A DNA stretch of 64,000 nucleotides from Tubulanus polymorphus. Taxonomy: Eukaryota; Nemertea; Palaeonemertea; Tubulaniformes; Tubulanidae. Positions within the stretch are counted from its first letter, which is position 1, and every line of letters begins with the position of its first letter. The stretch is from positions 9,050,278-9,114,277 of the forward strand of contig NC_134030.1 of NCBI RefSeq assembly GCF_964204645.1, written 5' to 3'. Positions 34,620 through 47,917 of this stretch are shown piece by piece. The notes under the pieces were generated by a model. The model was not told where the DNA came from. It did no database searches and saw nothing but the letters and a program-made list of their open reading frames with translations. The position numbers were made by a program, and so were the translations under genes.

Positions 34620-37600
34620 GATAGAGATGCTGGTCAAGCTAACCATCGCACTACTTTATTGAAGCTCTATGGCCGGCATATTGTTAAAAGTAAATTGAAA
34701 TATAGTTAGGGCAATGATTGCTTGAATATTTACAATATTAGACGAAATGATTGAGTGAGGTCCCTTGAATATTCTTTGGTCTGATAATAAAAATGTAGAT
34801 TGGTCAGTTATTGATTAAAAGATTTGTACAATTAAGCTAAATTCAATATCTAATGTGAAATTTTTCAAATGTACCGTAGATATTTCAGGCCTCATAAAGC
34901 TTGTTTAACTGACATCAAGATATAGATAGGACAATTTACTAATTAACCAATCGCTTAGATATTAGCAATCATTCAATATCTTATAATGTTTGACGAGAAA
35001 CTCTTCGGGTGTAGATATTTTAGGGCCCCGTATTCATGTAGGCTGGCTTTACCTGTAAAGATATATATCAATTAAACTTTATCGTCAGTTAATAGATCTT
35101 TTTTACAAATAGTATATTGATACATTTATAAACATTCAGGCACTTTACAGTATATATTATATGCTGCTTTACCCATTGCATTAATGAATTTCTGGGGGAA
35201 AGATGTATAAAATATTGTCTAGGGCTCTATCAAGATCTGGTGTAATATATATATGGGGAAAACTATGGACTGCAGGTCTTTTAGAAACCGTGATTAGGTC
35301 TCAGCGCTTTGATAAATCTAGAGTAAAAAAAGCTTTCATTGAGTCAAATCATTCCACAGAGCCATACTCTGTGCCTTGTTATGCGCTATGATTATTGTTT
35401 AACTGAAAATTGTCATATATAGCTAGGAAAAATTGCTCATTAACCAATGGCTTAGATCCACAATTAAGATGAATTCTATATTTCTAAGATCAAAAACTAT
35501 TTATACGGTATGTAATACAGGTCCATAATATAAATGTCGTAAAACTGAAAATTTAAATATAGCCGATATATGTATGAGCACATCTGAATCAGTCTCATCG
35601 ACTGATCAGTATTTACATCTCCAACTGACGTGCTTATGGCAACTGGTCACGTTCTTCAAAATTGCCAAAATTTACCTAAACCTAACTGATTCATCTAAAA
35701 GCCATACTGTGTGTCAAGTTACGCATAATAGATATTGTTTAACTGACAATTGGAATCAAAGGTGAATAACTCATTAATGTATTACTATAAGATATCTACG
35801 ATTAAGGAAAATTCAGGTCCATGGACATTTAAAATGTAGCTGATACATGTGTATCTGATCACATTTATCTATCTGTATCTAGTGAACCTATTGTGTCCTC
35901 ATACAGCTGTATTAGTTTTGATACATATTGCCAAAATCATTTCACACAGATTTACTTCCGATCGAAGGGAGATAAAACAATTCTGTACATTCACAAATAC
36001 ATTCCTGATTTTGGAAGGGAGAATATTTCAATTTCACTGTGTATGTCAGATTGAGAGCCTTATTCTGACAGGATATCCTAAACTTAGGTCTTATTCCTCT
36101 TGCTAATAGCTCTCTTTTACTAACCCCTCTCCTTCAAACTATTTTCTAGCATCATGTCTTGCACCGCACCAGGGAGCTCCGGTCATAACAAGGTCTTTTG
36201 GTCCTTATACACAGTGTACTACTATAAATGGGAAATAAAGATTATATAGCAATTCGGCTTTAAGGGAATTTTTAATTTACCACTTAAATGTGCTTTTATC
36301 TTAATTTCTGATGAATTCATAATAGTGATGAATTCACCACATCTGAGATTCTACTCATGTAGATTTTTAGGCTCCATGTTCAACTGACTATTAAAATGTA
36401 GCTAGTATGATTACTAATTAACGGGTCGCTTAGATATCTAGAAGATTAATTAAAATTAATTCAATGTAATGAATATAAGTGAAAATTATTTAAAAAATAG
36501 TGCAGTGGATGAGACGACTATATCGTGCAATGTCACCTTCGTCATAACTGGGCGACATGTGGTTGGGATCTGTTGAATCAGTTAGGTTTTGGGGAATTCT
36601 GTATTCGTCAAACTAGATATCAAAAGCTCTGATGCAAAATAAGCATTTTGAAATAGTGATCAATCGAAACCAGATCTGAAATTCTTGTCGTGTAGAAATA
36701 TCAAGCCCCGTATAAAATATTGTCAGAGACAATTTAATTATAGCTAGGAAATTGAGTGATTAGGTATCTAAGATGAAGATTAATTCAGCATCTTCATATA
36801 AGGTAAAAGTGCTCAAATCTAAACCGTAGGGGTTGATAAGAAAACTGTATTATCTTATTGGTTGATATCTAAAGAAAACAGGGTGTGTTTAAACTCTGTC
36901 TCTTAGACGTGGGATTTATTGAATCTTTTTAGGCTTTGCATAATTCTGGATTTGTCAAGGCGTTGGAATGATTCAAGGTTTCTTAAATCTGTAGAACCAT
37001 GTTGACCAGGATCAGTGTGCTCAATGCTGGCAGCGCACAGTTAGTTATATTATCATAATTACAAGATCATTGTATATATTAGGAGCAATATTTAGAATTA
37101 CTGGAATGGATTAGAATAACATTCACTGGGCACAGATGTCACCACCTATGGGTAGAAAACATATCTCTTAAAGTTTATTAATTGATGATGAAGTTAATTT
37201 GATAATACGAACATGGTTTAGCTGACAATCAAAATGTATATAGGGAAACAGTACAAAAACAATTTGATAAGATTGATTATGCATTACTAAATTTGTTGTA
37301 ACTCAGGTATTCCTAGAGATGACTATAGATGCTTTAGTCGAATTGTTTTTAAACTATAATAATCAACCGTTGCTTAGATATCTAGAATATAGATGAATTA
37401 CGATATGAGTTGACTTTCATATAGATATTGTTTAATAATTGACTATTATCAAAATCTACTTACCGGTCCACATTGCTGATCTTATATTATGAATTGACAC
37501 CTTAATTATGATCAGAGATATTCGAAAGGATTCTGCTCTTTTTTTCAGCTATACTACTAATCAACTAGTCATAAAATGTACAAAATGATCTTCAACCTTG
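34620..37600. repeat. Ancient tandem-repeat field, units of about 330-630 bp, heavily decayed
   Basis: Two anchors alternate through the region: TTTAACTGACAAT...TAGCTAGG at about 34900, 35397, 35736, 36379, 36708 and 37212, and AACCAATCGCTTAGATATCTA at about 34945, 35440, 35780, 36416, 36748 and 37366. Copies have lost most identity but keep order and orientation. No open frame of note is present. Confidence 0.55.
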
Positions 37601-37829
37601 TAATATAGATATTACAAATCGCGATGTATTAAAATAGGCAGTCAACTTTATTGACCCCAATCAGTCGCTTGCCGGTTCAGACTGGTTGGAAGATTAATCG
37701 AATGAACCGGAACCGAATTTCCCAATTATGTACTCGGATTTAAAGAAAAAGAAATTTATGTGAAATCGACCGCCGATCACACAACTATATATGTACTTCG
37801 ATTTCCGATTTTGAAAAAACTTAAAACTA

Positions 37830-38015
37830 CAAAAAAATTTAAAACTAGACACAATTACCACCTTGTAAACTTTCGGACTATTTACTTGAAAAAAAAGACC
37901 AAAGAAATGTAAAAATTAGACAAAATTATCTTAAACCTTGTAAACTTTCGGACTATTTACACGAAAAAAAGAGCAAAGAAATGTAAAATTAGACAACCAA
38001 CTTAGGAGACCTCAC
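37830..38015. repeat. Two tandem copies of a 75-80 bp unit
   Basis: CCTTGTAAACTTTCGGACTA and GACCAAAGAAATGTAAAA-type sequence occur twice in tandem just before the 240-bp array, with AAAACTAGACAAAATTA between. It may be the leader of the array. Confidence 0.6.
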
Positions 38016-38042
38016 CAATAATGAACACGGCAATCACAAAAG

Positions 38043-41000
38043 GTAACTTAATATATTTGGAATTATTGCAATAAATTCTGAATGAAATATTTTGTCATTA
38101 CAGGATATCTATTTTTAAGATCATTGCAGCTAAATTTCACCTCTGAGAAAAAACCCAGCTTGAGAACAACTACTCGCCCAAAATCGACCGACTTGAACAG
38201 CGCACAGATGGGGCCAACAGAACCGAACTCATTAACGCACAAACTTCCACACCGATAACGAACCCAGCAATCATAAAAGGTAACTTGATATACATGAAAT
38301 TATTACGATTAATTCTTATTGAAATATTTGGTCATTACAGGATATCTTCTTTTAATCATTGCAGCTAAATTTCAACTATAAGAAGAAACCCAGCTTGAGA
38401 TCAACTACTCGTCCAAAATCGACCAACTGGTACAGCGCACAGATGAGGCCAACAATCGAACTCATTTACCAACCAACGAATAAGATAATTGCCGATAACG
38501 AACCAAGCAATCATAAAAGGTAACTTTATATATACATGAAATAATTACGATTAATTCTTATTGAAATATTTTGTCATTACAGAATATCTTCTTTTAATCA
38601 TTGCAGCTAAATTTCAACTATGCGAAAAAAACCCAGTTTGAGAACAACTACTCGTCAAAAATCGACCAACTTGAGCGGCGCACAGCCAACTCATTAACCA
38701 ATCAACTAATAAGATAATCGCCGATAATGAAACCAGCAATCATAAAAGGTAACTTGATATACATGGAATTATTACGATTGATTCTTATTTAAATATTTTG
38801 TTATTAAAGGATATCTTCTTATGATCATTGCAGCTATATTTCAACTACGAGAAAAAACCCAGCTTGGGAACAACTACTCGCCCCAAATCGACCAACTTGA
38901 ACAGCGCACAGATGAGGCCAACAGAATCGAACTCATTAACCCACCAACTTTAGATGATCCACACCGATAACGAACCAAGCAATCATAAAAAGTAACTAGA
39001 TATACATGAAATTATTACGATTAATTCTTATTGAAATATTTTGTCATTAAAGGATATCTTCTTTTGATCATTGCAGCTAAATTTCAACTATGAGAAAAAA
39101 CCCAGTTTGAGAACAACTACTCGTCAAAAATCGACCAACTTGAACGGCGCACAGCCAACTTGGGTCGAACTCATTAACCAATCAACTAATAAGATAATCG
39201 CCGATAATGAAACCAGCAATCATAAAAGGTAACTTGATATACATGGAATTATTACGATTAATTCTTATTGAAATATTTTGTCATTAAAGGATATCTTCTT
39301 TTAATCATTGCAGCTTAATTTCAACTATAAGAAGAAACCCAGCTTGAGATCAGCTACTCGTCCAAAATCGACCAACTGGTACAGCAAACAGATGAGGCCA
39401 ACAGAATTGAACTCATTTACCCACCAACTAATAAGATAATTGCCGATAACGAACCAAGCAATCATAAAAGGTAACTTCATATACATGAAATTATTACGAT
39501 TAATTCTTATTGAAATATTTTGTCATTACAAAATATCTTCTTTTAATCATTGCAGCTTAATTTCAACTACGCGAAAAAACCCAGTTTGAGAACAACTACT
39601 CGTCAAAAATCGACCAACTTGAACGGCGCACAGCCAACTCATTAACCAATCAACTAGTAAGATAATCGCCGATAATAAATCCAGCAATCATAAAAGGTAA
39701 CTTGTTATACATGGAATTATTACGATTGATTCTTATTGAAATATTTTGTTATTAAAGGATATCTTCTTTTGATCATTGCAGCTAAATTTTAACTATGAGA
39801 AAAACCCAGCTTGAGAACAACTACTCGCCCAAAATCGACCAACTTGAACAGCGCACAGATGGGGCCAACAGAATCGAACTCATTAACGCACAAACTTTAG
39901 ATGATCCACGCCGATAACGAACCAAGCAATCATAAAAGGTAACTTGATATACATGGAATTATTACGATTAATTCTTATTGAAATATTTTGTCATTACTGG
40001 ATATCTTCTTTTAATCATTACAGCTAAATTTCAACTATGAGAAAAAACCCAGTTTGAGAACAACTACTCGTCCAAAATCGACCAACTTGAACAGCGCACA
40101 GATGAGGCCAACAGAATCGAACTCATTAACCCACCAACTTTAGATGATCCACACCGATAACGAACCAAGCAATCATAAAAGGTAACTTGATATACATGAA
40201 ATTATTACGATTAATTGTTATTGAAATATTTTGTCATTAAAAGGATATCTTCTTTAAATCATTGCAGCTAAATTTCAACTATGCAAAAAACCCAGTTTGA
40301 GAACAACTACTCGTCAAAAATCAACCAACTTAAACGGCGCACAGCCAACGTGGGTCGAACTCATTAACGCACAAACTTTAGATGATCCTTGCCGATAATG
40401 AACCAAGCAATCATAAAAGGTAACTTGATATACATGAAATTATTACGATTAATTCTTATTGAAATATTTTGTCATTACAGAATATCTTCTTTTAATCATT
40501 GCAGCTAAATTTTAACTTTGCGAAAAAACCCAGTTTGAGAACAACTACTCGTCAAAAATCGACCAACTTGAACGGCGCACAGCCAACTCATTAACCAATC
40601 AACTAATAAGATAATCGCCGATAACGAACCAAGCAATCATGAAAAAGGTAACTTGATATACATGGAATTATTACGATTAATTCTTATTGAAATATTTTGT
40701 CATTACTGGATATTTTCTTTTGATCATTGCAGCTAAATTTCAACTATGAAAAAAAAAACCCAGTTTGAGAACAACTACTCGTCCAAAATCGACCAACTTG
40801 AACAGCGCACAGATGAGGCCAACAGAATCGAACTCATTAACCCACCAACTTTAGATGATCCACACCGATAACGAACCCAGCAATAAAAGGTAACTTGATA
40901 TACATGAAATTATTACGATTAATTCTTATATCATTGAAGCTCAATTTCAACTATGAGAAAAAACCCAGTTTGAGAACAACTACTCGTCAAAAATCGGCAA

Positions 41001-41460
41001 ACTTAAACGGCGCACAGCCAACTAGGATCGAACTCATTAACCAATCAACTAATAAGATAATCGCCAATAATGAAACCAGCACTAATAAAAGGTTACTTGA
41101 TACACATGGAATTATTACAATTAATTCGTATTGAAATATTTTGTCATTACAGAATATCTTCTTTTAATCATTGCAGCTAAATTTCAACTATGCAAAAAAA
41201 CTCAGCTTGAAAAACAACTACTCGCTCAAAATCGACCAACTTAAGCAGCGCACAGATGAGGCCAACAGAATCGAACTCATTAACCCACCAACTTTAGATG
41301 ATCCACACCGATAATGAACCAAGCAATCATAAAAGGTAACTTGATATACATGGAATTATTACGATTAATTCTTATTGAAATATTTTGTCATTACAGGATA
41401 TCTTTTAATTATTACAGCTAAATACTAACTATGAGAAAAAACCCAGCTTGAGATCAACAA
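38043..41460 (+). repeat. Tandem array of about 14 units of 240 bp with exon-like structure
   Basis: The motif AAAAGGTAACTTGATATACA recurs with its GT at about 38043, 38280, 38520, 38749, 38992, 39229, 39471, 39697, 39939, 40182, 40420, 40648, 40890, 41092 and 41336, so units are 202-244 bp. Each unit has a donor-like AAAAG/GTAACT, two acceptor-like sites (TTTTGTCATTACAG and TTTAATCATTGCAG) and a part reading TQLENNYSSKIDQLEQRTDE then ANRIELIN in one frame. Many units have TGA where the best copy (near 38838) has CGA (QLREKTQ). Two subtypes occur: one with GATGAGGCCAACAGAATCG and a shorter one with CAGCCAACTCATTAACC. The frame does not stay open across joined units, so present coding is unlikely. 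Confidence 0.85.
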
Positions 41461-41599
41461 CTCATCAGAAAATCTACAAGTAGATGAATACTGATTGACC
41501 CATTTGCTAATGAAAACTGTAGAAGCCCAGATTAGAAGTTGAGGAGCCAGCAACGGATTAATCACTCAACGATGGATTCTTCTACAAACGGTGGTTGAT

Positions 41600-41850
41600 T
41601 TCTATAAAATATTTTATCAGGAGCAGCAGAGACTATAGTGAATCTTATAAACACTGATTCGAGTGACAAAGCTAATGAATTATCTCATAAATACTGATTC
41701 AGGATAAGCACTGTTTTAAAAGCCGCAAAGACAATAGTGTATCTTATTAGGAGCAGCATAAACAATAGCGCATCTTATAGATGCGCAGATTCAGGACCGG
41801 CAAAGACAATAGTGGATTTTTGTCGTAAAGTATTGATTTTTTTACTTAAC
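41600..41850. repeat. Diverged short tandem repeat, GCAAAGACAATAGTG(A/G)ATCTTAT unit
   Basis: About four to five copies of a unit containing GGAGCAGCA(G/T)A(G/A)AC, TATAGTGAATCTTATA and ACTGATTCAGGA follow the 240-bp array. An AATAAA occurs at about 41927, which with the upstream splice-like motifs could be the 3' end of an old transcript. Confidence 0.5.
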
Positions 41851-41999
41851 ACCCTTTTTCAAACCAGTCTGATATAGTGTTGTAAAGGAAATTATTTTAT
41901 AATGTTTAATGCAATGTGAAAGTCTAATAAAAGCTAAGCTCCATTAATTCACAATATTGGTATTCGATCCTTGGTTGATAGAGAAGTCAAGTTAGGTTA

Positions 42000-43280
42000 G
42001 TCACTAGGGGTAAATGGTCGCGTCAAGCGCCTTGTTTGGGCTCGCAGTCTGTTGAGTTAACTCCTAAACTGAGATATAGTTTCAACATGATATTGTGAGT
42101 TTTATCTTTAAACTTTACCATAGTTAAACATAGTCAACTATGGCTATTTGTCCGTGTAGGTATCACATAGTTTGGAAACATAGAAAATAACGTTAGGCCA
42201 GTGTGTTGATCTACAAATATTAAGTATTTGATGAATTGTAGATGTATTAATTTGATGGATATATATTTTCGAAGGCCCATGTAACTGATTTCACAATTGA
42301 ATCGTATATGTTGATTTTCACATCGAGTTTTAACTTTGAGCCTCCATCAATCTGTTTGATGATCATAGCTACGTATTTGAAATCAAAAGCTTTATTTGAA
42401 AGGAGACCATTATTTACATTTGAAAGGTAAAGCTAGGAATAACAAGGCATAAAGTTATAGCTAGGACTAATTTTGAACGTTTTAACATTGTTTATAGCTG
42501 TTTGAACTTCTTTTATTGTAATGGGTAAATCCATATCATGAGGTGGCTCTCGTGAATAATCACTTAGCTTCAAATTGGGTGTATAATGATTATTAAGGAG
42601 TGGCAGTGAATCAGTAGTGCTTTTCTAAAATGGAACCAGAAACTTTACAGTGAAAAAATGCCTGCAGTTGTAAATAGAGGAGTATAAATAATACATAATA
42701 CAAACTACAAGTACATAAATTAATGAAAAAATAAATAAAAAAAACCAATAAATAATAAGTAGTAAATAATACAAAATACAAGTACATTCATAAATAGATA
42801 ATATTAAAAAATAGATAAAAATACTAAACAACAATAGAAACAAACAACAAATTAGTACTCTATTTACATGAAAAGGCATTTTTCAAATATTTATCAACAA
42901 GGTTATTCACTTATTGAACAACCTTCCCTAAGTATAGCGAAAACCCGAGATCTTTTCTGTTGTTGTTTTAAGCATTCTATCGGACTCAGTTATTGTAATG
43001 AACAAAACAAATAACCATAAACCTTAAATAAATCGAACACACTTAAAAGAAAATAACTGATATGATAGAATGCTTTGAATAACTGTGATGAAAGATCGAC
43101 CGCCCTATGAACTAGCCGCGCTCAATCACTGCTGTGTCCGTTGATTGTTATACAGGGGTAGACTTACTATCTAAAATCTGGTACATACATTTTAATTTTT
43201 AGAAAGAATGTAAAACAGCTATAAACTTAAGTTATTGATGTTATTGATTAGTTACCAATTGTATAATTATGTTGATGTTT
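42000..43280. other. AT-rich intergenic stretch, no gene seen
   Basis: Includes A-rich low-complexity sequence at 42660-42860 whose minus-strand frame is only Tyr/Leu/Ile-rich by composition. I see nothing else to support. Confidence 0.6.
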
Positions 43281-43956
43281 TCGAAGCTGCCAGAAAAAAC
43301 ATTAGAATACTAGTATTCAATGCCAAGGTGCTTGGACATCTTTAAGTCAGGGCAAAGTAGGCAAAATTCTAGTTTTCTAGTGAAAGTAATGATTAGTTGA
43401 TACTTAGATTTCCAGAGTGAATCTGTATGTTCCATCTCTAGTTTTAATGCTCTATGTTGGAGACTGTTATTGTAACACATAACGCATGTTTGGAAATTAG
43501 GAACCTGCATGATGATTTCTCGTTTAAGATATTATTGTTGTGTGAATAAAACGATGTACATTTTCATCATTCATGTTGAAACTTTTTATTTGTTAATTTC
43601 TATAGCAACAATTCCACTGTGGTGCTTTTCAGTGGTTCATAAAATACTGATTTAATTAGCAGGAGCATAGAATAGAAGGAGCAGTTTCTTGATAGGTTAA
43701 CTCAAGGATATAGTGGTAATTGGTCAATTGTCCTAGCTTTGTTTTGATTATCAGTTTAACCGCATCTGTGTGGGGCCTGTAATATCTGGACAAGAAGAAT
43801 TTCTGATCTTTGTATAGAGTTGTATTGATATCTACTATCAAGTTGAATAATACAAATTAAGAAGTTGCCGTAGCTTCGTCAGTCAAACCATATTTATATG
43901 TATGAAGATACTCGATTTATCTTAAATCATCACAAAGAAAAACCTTTATAATAGTT

Positions 43957-44215
43957 TGCAGGGTTTGATCTAAGGAATAAATGCCACTTGACCTTGGGGC
44001 AAGCATATGTAATATCACTTGCCCCCTCAAAAATCAACTTGCTCTACATGAGTAGTCCGATTGAGACACAATCATCCCTTGCATCGAGTGGGATAAAAGC
44101 TTTGAGATATAGAATTACACAAGCCCGGTGGACGAGTGATTGTGATAACCTACATGCCCTAATGAAAATATACTTGTGTCGGGCAATTGGACTAGTGCTT
44201 AAATCAGACCCTGCT
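43957..44215. mobile_element. MITE with GCAGGGTTTGATCTAAG termini
   Basis: Opens TGCAGGGTTTGATCTAAGGA and closes TGCTTAAATCAGACCCTGC, an inverted repeat of about 18 bp. Inner CCTTGGGGCAAGC / GCTTGCCCC-like motifs add secondary structure. It sits inside a repeat unit, dating it after that repeat formed. Confidence 0.65.
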
Positions 44216-45599
44216 TTGTTTCAAATGTAACATTTGTGAAATAAGCTAGTTGATAATTAAAGAAATCTCTCAGACGAGGACATTTTTGGCAATGTTTTTA
44301 GTTTTCTTGTAATAACTAAGATTAATTAGTTTACCTTACGCTTTCCAGAGTGAGTGAATTTGTAGGTTTTATGTTGAACTGTTTTATAAATAACTCATTT
44401 AGTGGGGTATAATTGTTGTTTAAGAATAAAATGATATACATGTTTCGTCATTCATACTGTGGTGCTCATCAATGGTTCCTAAAATACTATTTTCATTAAG
44501 GCCCTTATGGAAAATTGAGTAGCAAAATAGAGGAGCAGTCTCTTGATAAATGAGGATATATGAACAGTATTAATCAGTAGATTATGCTAGCTATGGACTC
44601 TAAAACCATGGTTTAACAATGTCTGTATGGGTTCTGAATATCTGCACAAGAAGCACCTAAAAAAGTAAGTTATTGAATCTTAACTTAATTGTAGCAAAGC
44701 CATTAGTTATTAGTAATTGCCCTAGCTCTATTCAAATTGGCAGTTGAACAATATTTATATACTCGATTTATATACTCTTGCTGAATGCATAGAAGAGAAT
44801 ACCTCCAAAATACTTTGCATTAAATGTAACATTTGAGAGAAAAACTAGTGGCAAAACTAGCTATCTTGTAAAATAATGTTAATGAAAATTAAATCAAAGA
44901 CTGTTTATTTAATCTAATCTTTAGCTTTCCAGATTGAATTTGTGGTTTTATCTTCGGTTATAATGTTTTTATGTTCGAGACTTTTTTGAAATACAGGTCA
45001 CGTTTTTGTAAATGCCTGAGGCACTTCCTCCAGTACATGAATACCTGTCATTTAGGTATAATTGTTGTTGTTGAGATAAAATGACATGTTCATGTCAATT
45101 GTTCATAAAACATTGATTTATTAAGGTCCTATCGAATAAAGTTGAGCTTTTTCTTGATAAATGAGATGTCCTCAATCGATGTCATTTGAAAAGTTGACAT
45201 GATACATTCATATTTCATGAAACTGTCGTTGATATTGACCTCATGAATTGTCAAATTCATAATCTTAGACTAGTCCAATTTTCGGTTTTTTATGGATCAA
45301 AGTTTATAATTCTTTGTGTATATTTGTTATTTTCCTATTGATGCAAATTGTATAAATCAGCTGTAGTGGAAATGTATCATAGATAAAGACTTCTAAATAC
45401 CTTACATGTAACTTTGTTTTAAGTTAGTACAATTTCATACAGTAATAGAAATAAAATTACTATTAAAATTTGAGAAAATAAGCTAAAAGTTAATAATATG
45501 ATATGTGAAAATGAAATGATGTAAGAATGTATATCAGATTGATTACTTGATCCTACGCTTTTCAGAGTATTTGGCCAGGTTTATCTCTGGTTTTAGTGC

Positions 45600-45745
45600 T
45601 GGGAGCCATGGACTCACGGTTTAAGAGTCCATGGTTGTGGGCCATAGACGTTTCTGTTTTAGAGTCTATGGTTGGACCATGGGCGTATATAAACTCTCGT
45701 TTATAGTTAATACGCCTATGGTGGTTGGACTAGTTGTTTTTGAAA
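45600..45745. repeat. Cluster of short palindromes around CCATGG / CCATAGAC
   Basis: CCATGGACTC / GAGTCCATGG, GCCATAGACG / AGTCTATGG and ATACGCCTATGG / CCATGGGCGTATA lie within 150 bp, giving several possible stem-loops. It is probably a decayed fold-back element. Confidence 0.5.
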
Positions 45746-46079
45746 GTCCGTGTTTGAGGAGCTTACATTATAATTCCTCGAGCCTGGCATTTGTTGTATG
45801 AGAATAAATATGATTGATTTTGAAATTTGTCATTCGTTTAGTTAAGCAAACCGGCAGAGCGCCCCAAGTGATGATTTCGAGTATCTTCGGACTTCTTTTT
45901 AGTCATGCATAGTTCTAATACCCCAAAGTGCATAGGTCTTCGTTTCAGTAGCGCATAGTTTTTAGTAACACCCCCACTTCACTGCCCCGCTATAAAATTA
46001 ACTGCTTTTCAGTAAATGATTATATATTCTATATATTAAATATTCTGTTGATTGTCTATTGTAGGTAATTGATTGTGTT

Positions 46080-46310
46080 CTGATGAAGATTCTCTGAGAT
46101 ACAACTCAGGATTTCTTAAGAATTAGAAGCTATACGTATGAAATTGAGCTAAACGTGCACAGAATGAATTGTTGTTGTATCATGGTCATTTTGAAAAACG
46201 GATGAAACATGAATTGAAAAGTCAATCCAGGTTTAATTGTTAGTATATCTATATTGATTTAATTTCAGAAAGAATCGTCAATCACGAATCAAAGAGATTA
46301 AACGATTCCC
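46080..46310. repeat. Dispersed duplicate of 32004-32260, copy 2
   Basis: Carries GAGATACAACTCAGG, GAATTGTTGTTGTATCATGG and CAATCACGAATCAAAGAGAT in the same order and sense as copy 1, 14 kb away. No thioredoxin-like exon follows here. The flanks 45830-46080 and 46310-47917 show no gene. Confidence 0.75.
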
Positions 46311-47917
46311 GCACTAATCGTCATGAAATGAGATTCCAAATAACGGCGAAACTCCTAGATTCTAATACAGTGATGAGGTTTAAAGAGCTGGAATTTATGA
46401 ATAACTACACGAGCGAGCATGCAATCGGAATTGAGATTGGATTTAGGCCTACTGTCTGGTCAAGACTCGAGTTAAGTTAGAGATATCAGTATCATTCTGT
46501 TGTCACACAATTTGCAATGTCACAAAATACGTATGTCACCGTCTTATCAGGCGGTCTGTAGTGGACAATGAATATAGAATAGCAGTAAAAAGAGTTTGTC
46601 GTGATGGATTTTATACTCAATTTCTAGCAAAAATTATGTTTGGTCCATGAGGAGAGGAAAATATTGCGAATATCCAGATGATCTGAATTACTGGTCTTTC
46701 CCAAGTCTGTCCCAACTCACTGTCTGTTTCCAGAATAAGATGCTGCGGTGGATCCAAATATCTGATCTCAGAAAACACTGACAAGGAGTTCAACTATTGT
46801 AAACTTTATTCAGACTTTAGTCATTTTCACATCATCATTAACACAACAATTCACTGAATATATTCCATGTACGGTTGATAAAGAAAGCATGTCCCCCTTC
46901 GGCCAAGTTCCTTCAGAATGACTATCACAGCTGAGCCCTTTTTCTTACCTACAAAATGAATAAGTATTAATTCAGTTGTCTGTTTGAATTCCGATTAAAT
47001 ATCAGCGGATTAATTCGATACGTACAGCAATTAATGCCTTTTCTTCAGTCTTTAAATTTCCTTTTGTTTGCTGATTACATTTATGATTCATAGATTATCA
47101 GCTGATTTACTGTAATCTATCATTCCAGTGCGATTTTGATATTACTCCTAATTTCGCTTATTCGATGAGACGCCATTTTAACCCAGAAGTAACTCGATAC
47201 TAACATGCATCAAAAATGTAAAATGGAGGATGGGATCAACCGGTGAAGGTAGAGACCGGCAACCAGTCGGGTACCGTATAGTGCTGCCAGTATAGACATG
47301 AACGAAACGGTTATTCAATGGTGTACAAGAACACCGTTTTAAGATGGCGGCGTTTGAACTGCAGAAGGGTCAGGGTTTACAGATCTAGACAGTTCAAGAG
47401 GGATCACGGTTCAACCGCGGCACATGAGATGCTGCTGGCCATGCCAACCACAGCCCGACTGTCGTTGGCATTGAGGTGGTACTTTGCGTGAGTCCGAGCG
47501 ACATGATTTCATTACATCTGGCTGGCAGGAGGATCGAGAGTCAAATCAATCACCATCCTCCCCGGCAGGGATTCGAAATGCATGTAAATTGTGACCCCGC
47601 GGACCTAAATTTCAAAAGGGTTAAAAGTTCGTTACCCCAATAAGCAGGAATTCTTTCTCCTTTGATTTTATTTTTTTTCAGGTTAAAAAACAACGTTGGT
47701 GTGTTAGCGGGAAGTTTAGAGCAAACAAAACCGAAAGTCAGAATTGGCAACCATTTTTACATTCCGAAAAAAAAACTTGATTCCATATTGCGAGCACCGA
47801 GAAGTTATGAATTTTATATAAACGGCTAGGCCTACTGCTAAAAACTAACCCAAGAGCCAGAGAAGAGCCAGATTTGGTTACAGCGTGTACTCGAACGGAA
47901 GAAAAAAAGATCGATCC

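Larger units (their letters stand above)
43300..45830. repeat. Four decayed copies of a 600-930 bp repeat
   Basis: Two anchors keep order: a block like CTTTCCAGAGTGAATTTGTA...GGTTTTATG at about 43410, 44345, 44930 and 45555, then GAATAAAATGATATACATG...TCATT at about 43545, 44425, 45075 and 45800. The block GGAGCAGTTTCTTGATA also recurs at about 43676 and 44533. A MITE (43957-44215) interrupts the first unit, which explains its greater length. Confidence 0.6.

Noticed and set aside
38043-41460. CRISPR array
   Set aside because: Units are 240 bp of near-identical sequence without short repeat plus unique spacer structure, in a eukaryotic context.
42625-42879. Hydrophobic 84-residue frame resembling a membrane protein
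   Set aside because: It is the reverse strand of an A-rich low-complexity tract (AATAAATAA type); the hydrophobicity follows from base composition.
47540-47600. tRNA or tRNA-derived SINE on the minus strand (TTCGAATCC like a B box)
   Set aside because: No matching A box or cloverleaf could be placed upstream at the right spacing.
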